Below, in pieces: positions 44,238-53,260 of a DNA stretch of 64,000 bases (position 1 is the first letter of the stretch; the number at the start of each line of letters is the position of its first letter). Origin of the DNA: Aeromicrobium ginsengisoli (GTDB taxonomy: Bacteria > Actinomycetota > Actinomycetes > Propionibacteriales > Nocardioidaceae); the NCBI RefSeq assembly GCF_004134905.2, contig NZ_SDPQ02000002.1:62001-126000 (forward strand), written 5' to 3'. The notes beneath the pieces are model-generated. The model had not been told where the DNA came from, did not search any database, and saw only the letters and a program-made list of their open reading frames with translations. A program made the translations under genes and the position numbers.

Positions 44238-45303
44238 GAGCCGAGCCTGGATCGCGGAGGCCATCCGCCGCGTCGACGCCGACGCCAACCGCAGCGCCGA
44301 CACCCACCTGCACGTCCTGCCGATCCCGGTGCCGGGCATCGACCTCTATCTCAAGGACGAGTCGGTCCACCCGACCGGCAGCCTCAAGCACCGCCTCGCG
44401 CGCTCCCTGTTCCTGTATGCCTTGTGCAACGGCTGGCTCAAGCCCGAGACGACCATCATCGAGGCGTCGAGCGGCTCGACCGCGGTCAGCGAGGCCTACT
44501 TCGCCCGCCTGATCGGCCTGCCGTTCGTCGCGGTCATGCCGGCGACGACGAGCCCCGAGAAGATCGACCTCATCGAGTTCTACGGCGGCCAGTGCCACCT
44601 GGTCGACGACCCCGGCACGGTCTACGACGTCGCCCAACAGCTCGCGAGCAGGTGCAACGGGCACTACATGGACCAGTTCACGTTCGCCGAGCGGGCGACG
44701 GACTGGCGGGGCAACAACAACATCGCCGAGTCGATCTTCGAGCAGCTCGCCGCTGAGCCGCACCCGTGCCCCAGCATCATCGTCGTGGGCGCCGGTACCG
44801 GCGGGACGTCCGCGACGATCGGCCGGTTCGTCCGCTACCGCCGTCACGACACCCGTGTCGTCGTCGCCGATCCGGAGAACTCCGCGTTCTACGGCGGGTG
44901 GGAGTCCGACCGCTCTGACGTCACGACCGACCAGCCCTCGCGCATCGAGGGCATCGGCCGCATGCGGGTCGAGAAGTCGTTCGTCGGTGGCGTCATCGAC
45001 GACATGGTCCATGTGCCGGATGCGGCATCGATCGCGGCGATGCGCTGGGTGTCCGCCATCCTCGGTCGCCGCGTCGGCGGCTCGACCGGCACCAACGTCT
45101 GGGCGTCGTTGCAGCTGATCGGCGAGATGCGCGCCGACGGTGAGACCGGAAGCGTCGTCACGCTGCTGTGCGACGGCGGCGAACGCTATGCGCACACCTA
45201 CTACGACGACGGCTGGCTGCAGTCGCACGGTCTCGACATCGGCCCGTACGCCGATGCGCTCGCCGAGTTCGACGCGACCGGCGTGCTGCCGGTCGGGCGT
45301 TAG
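44218..45303 (+). CDS. PLP-dependent cysteine synthase-fold enzyme, Cds1-like
   Basis: 361 residues of fold type II. PLP lysine in [20 protein letters not shown] near residue 58, [20 protein letters not shown] (substrate loop), and phosphate loop [16 protein letters not shown] near 200. It closely resembles mycobacterial Cds1, an L-cysteine desulfhydrase giving H2S, pyruvate and ammonia, rather than CysK. ATG with GAG eight bases before supports the start inside the DUF4229 gene. Converges on the phosphoesterase with a 4-base stop overlap. Confidence 0.85.
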   Translation: MPKTSTESRAWIAEAIRRVDADANRSADTHLHVLPIPVPGIDLYLKDESVHPTGSLKHRLARSLFLYALCNGWLKPETTIIEASSGSTAVSEAYFARLIGLPFVAVMPATTSPEKIDLIEFYGGQCHLVDDPGTVYDVAQQLASRCNGHYMDQFTFAERATDWRGNNNIAESIFEQLAAEPHPCPSIIVVGAGTGGTSATIGRFVRYRRHDTRVVVADPENSAFYGGWESDRSDVTTDQPSRIEGIGRMRVEKSFVGGVIDDMVHVPDAASIAAMRWVSAILGRRVGGSTGTNVWASLQLIGEMRADGETGSVVTLLCDGGERYAHTYYDDGWLQSHGLDIGPYADALAEFDATGVLPVGR

Positions 45304-45794
45304 CTCACTGGGATGATCTCGGCGGACACCAGCACTCCGTCGTCGATCACGAGCCGGCCCATCGTCCCTCGGGGTTGCCTGCGCTTGTCGGTCGGCGAGC
45401 CGGGGTTGAACAGCCGCTGACCGTTGTGCTCGGTGTCCCACGGGATGTGCGAGTGGCCGAACACGACGAGGTCGGCGTCGGGGAACCGGCCACGCATACG
45501 GGCGGCCCGACCGACCTTGTCGCCGCTGATGTGGAGCATCGCGACGCGCAGCCCGTCGAGATCGAGCTCCAGCGTCTCGGGTGCGCCCCACGCAGCGACG
45601 TCAGGGCCGTCGTTGTTGCCCAGGACGACGTGCACCGGGGCGTACGCGGTGAGCTCGTCGAGCACGCTCGGCACGCAGACATCGCCGGCGTGCAGGATGA
45701 CGTCGACGTCGGTGAGCTGTTCGGCGACGGCGGGCGGCATGGACTTCCAGAAGCGCGGAGCGTGGGTGTCGGCGAGCACCGCGACGCGCAGCAC
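45300..45794 (-). CDS. metallophosphoesterase (YfcE/MJ0936-like)
   Basis: 164 residues with the calcineurin-like metal motifs [34 protein letters not shown] and [10 protein letters not shown], all in order. Such short enzymes hydrolyse phosphodiesters or nucleotides. GTG start one base after the menA stop, so it follows menA on the same strand and is probably cotranscribed. Confidence 0.9.
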   Translation of the reverse strand: MLRVAVLADTHAPRFWKSMPPAVAEQLTDVDVILHAGDVCVPSVLDELTAYAPVHVVLGNNDGPDVAAWGAPETLELDLDGLRVAMLHISGDKVGRAARMRGRFPDADLVVFGHSHIPWDTEHNGQRLFNPGSPTDKRRQPRGTMGRLVIDDGVLVSAEIIPVS

Positions 45795-45795
45795 G

Positions 45796-46683
45796 TCAGG
45801 CCCCGATGAACAGCCCGAGTGCGAGCCCGACGGCGAACACGAGCTCGGCGAGACCGGTGTCGCGCAGCACGGGGATCAGCGCCATGCCTTGGGCGCCCGA
45901 CGCGACTGCCTGCCGGGCGCGTACGGCCAGGGGTGCCATCGCGAGGCCGAGCAGCGCCCAGAGCGTGAACACCGAGGCCCAGATCAGCGACCCGACCGCG
46001 ACGAGCAACAGGAGCGTGTAGAACCGCCGGGTCCAGGTGTCGCCGAGCACGACCGCAAGGGTCTTCTTGCCGGTGACGGAGTCGGTCGGGATGTCGCGCA
46101 GGTTGTTGGCGACGAGGAGTGCGCAGGCCAGTGCCCCGACGCCGATCGCGCAGGCGAAGGCCAGCCAGGTGAAGTCCTCGATCTGCACGTACGCCGTGCC
46201 GAGCACCGCGACGAGGCCGAAGAACACGAACACGCTGACCTCGCCGAGCGCGCGATAGCCGTACGGCGAAGGCCCTCCGGTGTAGGTCCAGGCCGCCCCG
46301 ATCGCGGCCGCGCCGACCAGCAGGAGCCACCAGCTCGAGGTCGCGGCGAGGGCGAAGCCCAACGCAGCGCCGAGGGCGAGGAACAGCAGTGCCGCGCGCT
46401 TGACCGACCGTGCCGGCACGAGGCCCGAGCCGACGAGCCGCAGGGGGCCGACGCGGTCGTTGTCAGTGCCCTTGATGCCGTCGGAATAGTCATTGGCGTA
46501 GTTGACGCCGATCTGCAGCGAGAGGGACACCCCGAGAGCGAGGAGTGCCTTCCACCAGACGAACGCGTCGGCGTAGGCCGCGGCGCCGGTGCCGGCCAGG
46601 ACCGGCGCGACCGCGGCCGGGAGCGTACGAGGCCGGGCGCCGGCGATCCAGAGCTGGGTGGGCGAGAGCGAAGGGGTGGTCAC
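45796..46683 (-). CDS. menA: 1,4-dihydroxy-2-naphthoate octaprenyltransferase
   Basis: Attaches the polyprenyl chain to DHNA in the membrane. About 295 residues, eight to nine helices; prenyl-diphosphate/Mg motifs [19 protein letters not shown] near 65-83 and [19 protein letters not shown] near 190. The GTG at 46683 ([18 protein letters not shown]) is preferred to a TTG 11 codons upstream, because the family begins near [11 protein letters not shown]. Confidence 0.94.
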   Translation of the reverse strand: MTTPSLSPTQLWIAGARPRTLPAAVAPVLAGTGAAAYADAFVWWKALLALGVSLSLQIGVNYANDYSDGIKGTDNDRVGPLRLVGSGLVPARSVKRAALLFLALGAALGFALAATSSWWLLLVGAAAIGAAWTYTGGPSPYGYRALGEVSVFVFFGLVAVLGTAYVQIEDFTWLAFACAIGVGALACALLVANNLRDIPTDSVTGKKTLAVVLGDTWTRRFYTLLLLVAVGSLIWASVFTLWALLGLAMAPLAVRARQAVASGAQGMALIPVLRDTGLAELVFAVGLALGLFIGA

Positions 46684-46710
46684 GATCGACCAGTCTGCCA
46701 CCTGACAGCG

Positions 46711-46757
46711 CGTCAACGTCAGGTTGACGCTCGTTGAGTGTCAAGCTAGCGTTGACG
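46711..46757. promoter_or_regulatory. inverted repeats between menA and the HTH gene
   Basis: CGTCAAC-gtcag-GTTGACG (46711-46729) and GTCAA-gctagcg-TTGAC (46740-46756) are two related inverted repeats of GTCAA/TTGAC arms in a short divergent region. They fit paired operators or overlapping promoters (TTGACG as -35). The adjacent HTH-containing protein is a candidate binder, unproven. Confidence 0.5.
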
Positions 46758-46759
46758 GC

Positions 46760-47320
46760 ATGGCGATCGACGACCAGGAATTCTCGGACCTGATCGGCCG
46801 GGCGATAGCCCGGCTCGATCCCACGATCGAGCGTCGGCTCGAGAGCGAGCCGGAGGCGCACCTCGATCTCGTGGTGCTGACCCACCGTACGTATGAGGAG
46901 GTCGGCCGCCTGCTGCGGTCCGCCGTGACGTCGGCCCGCGCCGCCGGATCGAGCTGGGAGGCCATCGGCTCGGCGCTGGGGATGTCCCGACAGGCGGCGC
47001 AGCAGCGCTTCGGCCACCGGCCCGTCCCGATCCCGGGCACGGCTGAGCTCCGGCAGCTCGTGGGCCTGACGGCGTTCAACGAGATCGACGTGCTCAACGC
47101 GTGGGGACGGCACGGCTGGCACTCGATCGGCTACGGGCCGCTGTTCCACGACGTCGAGAAGTCGCCGGTGCAGTGGGAGCACAAGCGAGCCGTGATCGGC
47201 AGCCGCAAGGCCAAGGACCTCGAGTCCAAGGGCTGGGAGCGCATCGGCACGATGTGGTTCCCGTGGACGTACCTCAAGCGGCCGCTCGACGCTCCGGCCG
47301 AGCCGGGGGAGCCGGAGTGA
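46760..47320 (+). CDS. conserved protein with helix-turn-helix-like segment
   Basis: 186 residues. The middle segment AGSSWEAIGSALGMSRQAAQQRFG (about 65-90) reads as a helix-turn-helix. The C-terminal half has ELRQLVGLTAFNEIDVLNAW and two Trp-rich stretches (WGRHGWHSIGYGP; WERIGTMWFPWTYLKR). It lies between menA (divergent) and menE (GTGA overlap). A regulatory role in menaquinone synthesis is possible but not shown. Confidence 0.75.
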   Translation: MAIDDQEFSDLIGRAIARLDPTIERRLESEPEAHLDLVVLTHRTYEEVGRLLRSAVTSARAAGSSWEAIGSALGMSRQAAQQRFGHRPVPIPGTAELRQLVGLTAFNEIDVLNAWGRHGWHSIGYGPLFHDVEKSPVQWEHKRAVIGSRKAKDLESKGWERIGTMWFPWTYLKRPLDAPAEPGEPE

Positions 47321-48357
47321 CCGGGCTGCGACCCGTCGTGGGATCGCCGCGAGACGTGTTCGCACTCGTCGAGCCCTGGGTGCGTGAGGGCGGCGAGCCG
47401 ATCGTCATCCGTACGTCCGGCAGCACCGGCGAGCCCAAGGACGTCGTGCTGTCGCACGCGGCGATGCTGGCCTCGGCGCATGCGAGTCTCGACCGGCTCG
47501 GCGGTCCCGGCGGCTGGCTGCAGGCCATGCCGGTCACCGGCGTCGGAGGCCTGCAGGTCCTCGTACGTTCGGCAGTCGCCGGACTCGAGCCCGTGTACGC
47601 CGACGAGCACGCGTCGCTGGGTGCGGCGATCGCCGCGATCCCCGGCCCCCGTCGCTATGCCTCGCTCGTGCCGACGCAGGCGCACCGGCTCGTCGCGTCG
47701 GGTGACGTCGAGGTCCTCGCCGGTCTCGACGCCCTGCTGATCGGCGGTGCGGCGGTGCCGGCCGACCTCCTCGAGGCGCTGCGGGCGGCTGGTGTGCGCG
47801 TCGTGCGGACGTACGGGATGACCGAGACCTGCGGGGGCTGCGTCTATGACGGGCTGCCGCTCGACGGTGTGCAGGTGCGGATCGACGAGGCGGGCCAGGT
47901 GCAGCTCGCCGGCCGGATGCTGTTCGACGGCTACGCCGATCCTGCGGCGACAGCTCAGGTGCTGCGCGACGGCTGGTTCGCCACGGCCGACCTCGGCACG
48001 ATCGACGACGACGGCCGGCTGCACGTCACCGGCCGGGTCGACGACGTCGTGATCAGCGGCGGCGTCAACATCTCGCTGCCTGCAGTGACGGCGGCGCTCC
48101 GGACGTACGACGGGGTGCGCGACGCGGTGGCGCTCGGCGTGCCCGATGAGGAGTGGGGCGCGCGGGTCGTGGCCTTTCTCGTGCCCGACGACGCGGTGTG
48201 CCTCGACGGACTCCGTCTCGATGAACTGCGGGACGGCGTCGAGGAGGCGGGGTTGCCTCGTACCTGGGCGCCTCGTGAGGTCGTCCTGCTCGACGCCCTG
48301 CCGCTGCTCTCCGGCGGCAAGCTCGACCGCGAGAAGCTGAGGCGCGCCGTCCGCTGA
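47317..48357 (+). CDS. menE: o-succinylbenzoate--CoA ligase
   Basis: Activates o-succinylbenzoate for naphthoate ring closure. 346 residues, short for an ANL enzyme, as usual for actinobacterial MenE. P-loop IRTSGSTGEPKDVVLSHAAM near 27, RTYGMTETCGGCVYDGLPLD near 165, ATADLGTIDDDGRLHVTGRV near 225, and catalytic Lys in LSGGKLDREKLR near the end. GTG start overlaps the preceding stop. Menaquinone precursor pathway; menB is not in the window. Confidence 0.93.
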   Translation: MTGLRPVVGSPRDVFALVEPWVREGGEPIVIRTSGSTGEPKDVVLSHAAMLASAHASLDRLGGPGGWLQAMPVTGVGGLQVLVRSAVAGLEPVYADEHASLGAAIAAIPGPRRYASLVPTQAHRLVASGDVEVLAGLDALLIGGAAVPADLLEALRAAGVRVVRTYGMTETCGGCVYDGLPLDGVQVRIDEAGQVQLAGRMLFDGYADPAATAQVLRDGWFATADLGTIDDDGRLHVTGRVDDVVISGGVNISLPAVTAALRTYDGVRDAVALGVPDEEWGARVVAFLVPDDAVCLDGLRLDELRDGVEEAGLPRTWAPREVVLLDALPLLSGGKLDREKLRRAVR

Positions 48358-48385
48358 GGAGTCTCTCGTCAGCGTGGTGAGGTCG

Positions 48386-49045
48386 TCAGGCGACCGCGCC
48401 GGCGATGGCGTCGTCGATCGGGTGCTCGCCGCTGACGAGCTCCCACTGGCGGTTGATCGTGGCCGGCTCGTCGAGTGCCGCGACGATCACGGCTGCCACG
48501 TCGGCACGCGGCACCTGCCCGCGTTCGACCGTCTCGGCGAGCTCGACGAGGCCTGTCGGCGGGTCGTCGGTCAGGCCACCGGGCCGGATGATGGTCCAGT
48601 CCAGGTCGCTGTCGCGCAGCGCGATGTCGGCGTCGCGTTTGGCCTCGACGTACGCCGTCCACACGTCGCCGGCCCCCGCGTCGAGGGGCTGGTCGACGCC
48701 GATCGCCGACACCTGCACGAACCGGCTGACGCCCGCTGCCAGTGCCCCCTCGATCGACTTGATGGAGCCGCCGAGGTCGACCGTCCGCTTGCGCTCGATG
48801 TTGCCGTCGGGACCGCCGCCGGCCGCGAACACGACCGCATCGGCGCCGGTGAACGCTTCCGCGAACGCTTGGGCACTGTCCTGCTCGATGTCGAGGATGC
48901 CGACCTCGGCGCCGAGTCCTTCGAGCTCGGCGGAGTAGTCGGGATTGCGGACGAGCGCCACGGGCTGGTGCCCGGCGTCGACGAGGAGCGGGATGAGGAG
49001 GCGGGCGATCTTGCCGTGGCCTCCGACGATCGCGATTCGAGTCAT
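48386..49045 (-). CDS. NAD(P)-binding atypical SDR (NmrA-like)
   Basis: 219 residues starting MTRIAIVGGHGKIARLLIPLL, an atypical SDR Rossmann motif (GGxGKIA). Further features are AVVFAAGGGPDGN near 73 and WTIIRPGGLTDDPPTGLVEL. No YxxxK site is evident, so it resembles YwnB/NmrA-type flavin reductase or sensor proteins. It sits on the opposite strand between menE and menC, where menB often lies in other actinobacteria. Confidence 0.85.
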   Translation of the reverse strand: MTRIAIVGGHGKIARLLIPLLVDAGHQPVALVRNPDYSAELEGLGAEVGILDIEQDSAQAFAEAFTGADAVVFAAGGGPDGNIERKRTVDLGGSIKSIEGALAAGVSRFVQVSAIGVDQPLDAGAGDVWTAYVEAKRDADIALRDSDLDWTIIRPGGLTDDPPTGLVELAETVERGQVPRADVAAVIVAALDEPATINRQWELVSGEHPIDDAIAGAVA

Positions 49046-49082
49046 GTCCCCACGCTACGGACCGCGCGGTAAGTTGCCACTC

Positions 49083-50027
49083 GTGCAGTTCCGTACGTAC
49101 GCCATCGCGATGCCCACGCGGTTCCGCGGCATCGACCGGCGCGAAGGGATGCTCGTCCAGGGACCCGCAGGCTGGGCCGAGTTCAGCCCGTTCCTCGACT
49201 ACGACGCCCGCGAGAGCGCGCCGTGGCTCGCCGCCGCCCTCGACTCCGCCGAGCGCCCCTGGCCCACGCCCGTACGCTCGCAGATCGCGGTCAACTGCAC
49301 CGTCCCGGCGGTCGGCCCCGAGCAGGCACAGAGCATCGTCCGCAGCAGCGGCTGCACGACCGCCAAGGTCAAGGTCGCCGAGAGGGGTCAGGCCCTCGCC
49401 GCCGACGTCGAGCGCGTCGAGGCGGTCCGCGACGCCATCGGACCACACGGCAAGGTCCGCATCGACGCCAACGGCGGCTGGTCCGTCGATGAGGCGATCA
49501 GCGCGGTCGCCGCCCTCAACATCGCCGCCCACGGCCTCGAGTACGTCGAGCAGCCGTGCGCCTCGGTCGAGGACCTGGCGACCGTGCGCCGCAAGGTCGG
49601 CGTGCCGATCGCGGCTGACGAGTCGATCCGCCGGGCCGACGACCCGTTCCGTGTGGTCGAGCTCGAGGCCGCCGACATCGCGGTGCTCAAGGTCGCGCCG
49701 CTCGGTGGTGTGCACGCGTGCCTGCGGATCGCCGAGCAGATCGGCCTGCCGGTCGTCGTGTCCAGCGCCGTCGAGACGTCGGTCGGCCTGGCCGCCGGCC
49801 TCGCCCTTGCCGCCGCGTTGCCCGACCTGCCGTACGCCTGCGGCCTCGCCACGACGTCGCTGCTCGCCGGCGACGTCGTCGCCCAGCCGCTGAAGCCTGT
49901 CGACGGGTTCCTCCCGGTCGGCCGTCAGGCGCTCGACCCCACGGCGTACGACTCGGTGGCGGCGGACGGCGAGACGGATGCGCGCTGGCAGGCCCGGCTG
50001 TCGGCCGTACGCGCGGTGCTGGGATGA
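49083..50027 (+). CDS. menC: o-succinylbenzoate synthase
   Basis: Dehydrates SHCHC to o-succinylbenzoate. 314 residues of enolase fold: TTAKVKVAERGQ (catalytic KxK), VRIDANGGWSVDEAI (metal Asp), LEYVEQPCASVEDL (Glu), IAADESIRR (Asp) and AVLKVAPLGGV (Lys), in the expected order. GTG start at 49083 (MQFRTYAIAMPTRFRG). Stop overlaps menD by ATGA. Confidence 0.95.
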   Translation: MQFRTYAIAMPTRFRGIDRREGMLVQGPAGWAEFSPFLDYDARESAPWLAAALDSAERPWPTPVRSQIAVNCTVPAVGPEQAQSIVRSSGCTTAKVKVAERGQALAADVERVEAVRDAIGPHGKVRIDANGGWSVDEAISAVAALNIAAHGLEYVEQPCASVEDLATVRRKVGVPIAADESIRRADDPFRVVELEAADIAVLKVAPLGGVHACLRIAEQIGLPVVVSSAVETSVGLAAGLALAAALPDLPYACGLATTSLLAGDVVAQPLKPVDGFLPVGRQALDPTAYDSVAADGETDARWQARLSAVRAVLG

Positions 50028-51607
50028 GCTCCACTGACACGGCTCGGGAGCTGGTCCGAGAGCTCGTCGCCGCCAGAGTCCGCGAGGTTGTGCTCTCGCC
50101 CGGATCACGATCGGGGCCGCTGGCACTGGCATTCGCGGCTGCGGACGAGCAAGGCCTCATCCGACTGCACGTGCGGGTCGACGAGCGCGAGGCCGGATTC
50201 CTCGCGCTTGGCATGGCGAAGGCATCGCGCAACCCGGTCCCCGTGGTCACGACGTCGGGCACTGCGGTTGCCAACCTGCACCCCGCGATGCTCGAGGCCA
50301 GCCACGCCGGCGTCCCGGTGCTCGCGGTCACCGCGGATCGACCCGCACGGCTCCGCGGCACGGGAGCCAACCAGACCACGGACCAGCGCGCCATCTTTCC
50401 CGGTGTCTCCTTCGTCGAGCGGGTCGATCAGCTCGCCGGGGGACCGGCCCACCTGAACCTCGAGCTCGACGAGCCGCTGGTCGAGCCGATCGAGTGGGAG
50501 TTCGCGCCGTCCGAGGATCCTTTCGACGAGCTCAAGGAACGGGACGAGCTCAAGGAGCGGTCCTTGAGCCTGTCGAAAGGACATCCCCTCGTCGCCGGGC
50601 CTCGCACCGTCGTCGTCGCGGGTGACGATGCGAAGCAACCCGCACGAGTCCTCGCGCGCGACGCCGGCTGGCCGCTGCTCGCCGAGCCGAGCTCGGGGTC
50701 GCGCAACGGCGAGGCCCTCATCGCCTACCGGATGCTGCTGGCCCACTCGCTGCTCGCCGACCAGATCGAGCGCGTCGTCAGCTTCGGCCACGCCACGCTC
50801 TCACGTCCGGTCACCCAGCTGCTGTCCCGCACCGACATCGAGATCATCCACGTCGGCACGCAGGAGACCTTTCCGGTGCCGGCCGGTCCGAACGTGCAGC
50901 TCGTCGAGGCCGTCGACCACACCGGCACAGGGGATCCGCAGTGGCTCGCCGCCTGGCACGACGCCGACGCCCGGGCCACCGCCGCGATCGACGCGCTGCT
51001 CGCCGGCACCACTCCGTATGACGTCGCCCGGACGATCAATGCCGCCGTCCCACCCGAGGGGCTGTTGTTCATCGGCTCCTCAAGCCCGATCCGTGACCTC
51101 GACCTCGTCGCCCGGCCCTACGTGGTCGGCGAACGCCGCCTGATCATCGCCAACCGTGGACTGGCCGGCATCGACGGCGTGCTGTCCAGCGCGATCGGCG
51201 CCGCGCTCGCCCGTACGTCCAGCCGCGCGATCGCCTACGTCGGCGACCTCACGTTCCTGCACGGCAGCAATGGCCTGCTGATCGGCCCCGGTGAACCCCG
51301 GCCCGACCTGACGATCGTCGTCGCCAACGATGACGGGGGCAGCATCTTCTCGACGCTCGAGCAGGGCGCCCCGGAGTATGCCGCGACGTTCGAACGCGTC
51401 TACGCCACACCGACCGGCGCAAACATCGCAGCGCTCTGCCAGGCGTACGGCGTGCCGCACCGGCGCGTCGCGCCCGCAGAGCTGGCGAGCGCGCTCGACG
51501 AGGAGGTCACCGGGATCAGGGTCCTCGAGGTGCCCGTCGACCGGGCCGGCCGTCGCGACCTGACCGCAAGGATCGGCGCCGCGGTCAGAGCCGCCCTCCG
51601 ACCCTGA
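50024..51607 (+). CDS. menD: SEPHCHC synthase (menaquinone synthesis)
   Basis: Thiamine diphosphate enzyme joining 2-oxoglutarate to isochorismate. 527 residues: LSPGSRSGPLALAFAAADEQ near 27, TTSGTAVANLHPAMLEASHA near 75, TADRPARLRGTGANQTTDQR, and TPP motif region GDLTFLHGSNGLL with VVANDDGGSIFSTLEQGAPE near 435. Residues about 168-187 (DELKER twice, then SLSLSKG) come from a palindromic repeat insertion in the linker after the N-terminal domain; the catalytic motifs are intact. Confidence 0.96.
   Translation: MSSTDTARELVRELVAARVREVVLSPGSRSGPLALAFAAADEQGLIRLHVRVDEREAGFLALGMAKASRNPVPVVTTSGTAVANLHPAMLEASHAGVPVLAVTADRPARLRGTGANQTTDQRAIFPGVSFVERVDQLAGGPAHLNLELDEPLVEPIEWEFAPSEDPFDELKERDELKERSLSLSKGHPLVAGPRTVVVAGDDAKQPARVLARDAGWPLLAEPSSGSRNGEALIAYRMLLAHSLLADQIERVVSFGHATLSRPVTQLLSRTDIEIIHVGTQETFPVPAGPNVQLVEAVDHTGTGDPQWLAAWHDADARATAAIDALLAGTTPYDVARTINAAVPPEGLLFIGSSSPIRDLDLVARPYVVGERRLIIANRGLAGIDGVLSSAIGAALARTSSRAIAYVGDLTFLHGSNGLLIGPGEPRPDLTIVVANDDGGSIFSTLEQGAPEYAATFERVYATPTGANIAALCQAYGVPHRRVAPAELASALDEEVTGIRVLEVPVDRAGRRDLTARIGAAVRAALRP
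50518..50582. repeat. palindromic repeat inserted in frame in menD
   Basis: A left arm TCCTTTCGACGAGCTCAAGG (50518-50537) is inverted relative to CCTTGAGCCTGTCGAAAGGA (50562-50581), with about 90% pairing and a 24-base loop. The loop region carries a tandem 18-bp duplication (50525-50542 and 50543-50560), which encodes DELKER twice. The right 24 bases are identical to the copy in ccsB. Confidence 0.9.
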
Positions 51608-51613
51608 CACTGG

Positions 51614-51642
51614 TTGTGTCAGCGACATACCCGCAGTAGGTT
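51614..51642 (+). promoter_or_regulatory. candidate promoter of the GMC/ALDH operon
   Basis: TTGTGT (51614-51619) and TAGGTT (51637-51642) are separated by 17 bases, a fair primary-sigma promoter. GGTTGTGT occurs at 51612-51619 and again at 51639-51646, so an operator role is also possible. AAAGGGA before the ATG at 51677 gives the ribosome site. Confidence 0.4.
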
Positions 51643-51676
51643 GTGTGGCACGCGTCACGGCCGCTGAAAGGGACTC

Positions 51677-53260
51677 ATGGGCGACGACAGCTACGACTAC
51701 ATCGTCATCGGATCGGGCAGCGCCGGAGGAGTCGTCGCGACGCGCCTGACCGAGGACCCGTCCGTGTCGGTGCTCCTCCTCGAGGCCGGCCCCGACGATG
51801 ACGACGACATGATCCACCTGCCGGCGGGCTTCCCGGCACTGTTCAAGACCAAGTGGGACTGGGGCTACCAGACGACTCCGCAGAAGCAGCTCGACGGCCG
51901 TCGCGCCGACTGGCCGCGCATGAAGGCACTCGGCGGCTGCTCGTCGATGAACGCCATGATCTACATCCGCGGCAACCGCGCCGACTACGACGAGTGGCGC
52001 GACTCCTACGGTGCGACCGGCTGGGGCTACGACGACGTGCTGCCCTACTTCAAGAAGGCCGAGGGCAACACCCGGCTGCACGACGAGTTCCACGGCACGA
52101 GCGGACCGCTGCACGTCGAGGACCGCCGCTACAGCCACGAGCTGAGCCACGCGTTCGTCGAGTCGGCCGTGTCCGCGGGGTTCAAGCGCAACGACGACTT
52201 CAACGGCGCCGAGCAGGAGGGCGCCGGGCTCTACCAGGTGACGTGCAAGAAGGGTCGCCGCTGGTCGGTCGCCGATGCCTACATCCACCCCGCCCGCAAG
52301 CGGCCCAACCTGACGGTGCTCACGGAGGCGTTCGTGACCCGCATCGAGCTCGAGGGCACGCGCGCGACCGGTGTGACCTACCGCCGCGCGGGCGTGACCC
52401 ACACGGCTCGCGCCAAGGCCGAGATCGTCCTGTCGGCAGGCGCCATCGCGAGCCCGCAGATGCTGATGCTGTCCGGCATCGGCCCCGGAGCACACCTGCG
52501 CGAGCACGGCATCGACGTACGTGTCGACCTGCCCGGCGTGGGCCAGAACCTGCAGGACCACCCCGTCTCCGGTGCGCTGTTCTACACCAAGAACACCACC
52601 GACCTGGCCGAGCTCCTGTCGCTCGGCAACGTCCTCAAGGCGCAGAAGGCCGGGCGTGGGCCGCTGACCTCCAACGTCGGCGAGGCCGGGGGATTCTTCC
52701 GGACCCGCGACGACATGGCGGCGCCCGACATGCAGTTCCACGTGGCGCCGTCCGGGTTCTACGACAACGGCCTGCACGAGCCCGTACGCCGAGGGCTCAC
52801 GATCGCCTCGACGCTCGTACGCGTCGAGAGCAAGGGCCACGTCCGATTGCGCTCGGCCGATCCGACGTGGCACCCCGAGATCGAGGCGGGCTACTTGACG
52901 GATGGCGCCGACCTCGACGCGATGATCGCCGGCTATCGCACCGTGCAGCAGATCGTCAGCCAGGGCCCGCTGGCCAGGCTCATCGACGAGCCATGGATCC
53001 CGGCCTCGGCCGATCCGACGACCGACGAGATCGTCGCCGCGATCGGTCAGCTGTGCCAGACGCTCTACCACCCCGTCGCGACCTGCGCGATGGGCACGAT
53101 CGAGGGCAGTGTCGTCGATCCCGAGCTCAAGGTCCACGGCGTCGAGGGCCTGCGGGTCGCCGACGCCTCCGTCATGCCGCGCGTACCCCGTGGCAACACC
53201 AACGCACCTGCCATCATGGTCGGCGAGAAGGCCGCCGACCTCATCAAGGAGTCACGATGA
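51677..53260 (+). CDS. GMC family FAD-dependent alcohol (choline-type) oxidoreductase
   Basis: 527 residues: FAD motif YIVIGSGSAGGVVATRLTED at 9-28, GGCSSMNAMIYIRGNRADYD near 88, AGAIASPQMLMLSGIGPG (second GMC signature) near 255, and catalytic pair in LYHPVATCAMGTIEGS (His) and PRGNTNAPAIMVGEKAADLI (Asn/His). Oxidises a primary alcohol to an aldehyde. The overlapping aldehyde dehydrogenase (ATGA) suggests the pair takes an alcohol to the acid. BetA-like, but choline is not proven as substrate. Confidence 0.92.
   Translation: MGDDSYDYIVIGSGSAGGVVATRLTEDPSVSVLLLEAGPDDDDDMIHLPAGFPALFKTKWDWGYQTTPQKQLDGRRADWPRMKALGGCSSMNAMIYIRGNRADYDEWRDSYGATGWGYDDVLPYFKKAEGNTRLHDEFHGTSGPLHVEDRRYSHELSHAFVESAVSAGFKRNDDFNGAEQEGAGLYQVTCKKGRRWSVADAYIHPARKRPNLTVLTEAFVTRIELEGTRATGVTYRRAGVTHTARAKAEIVLSAGAIASPQMLMLSGIGPGAHLREHGIDVRVDLPGVGQNLQDHPVSGALFYTKNTTDLAELLSLGNVLKAQKAGRGPLTSNVGEAGGFFRTRDDMAAPDMQFHVAPSGFYDNGLHEPVRRGLTIASTLVRVESKGHVRLRSADPTWHPEIEAGYLTDGADLDAMIAGYRTVQQIVSQGPLARLIDEPWIPASADPTTDEIVAAIGQLCQTLYHPVATCAMGTIEGSVVDPELKVHGVEGLRVADASVMPRVPRGNTNAPAIMVGEKAADLIKESR

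Noticed and set aside
51080..53137. Minus-strand open frame of 685 codons over menD and the GMC gene
   Set aside because: Antisense mirror of two clear enzymes, without a family motif.
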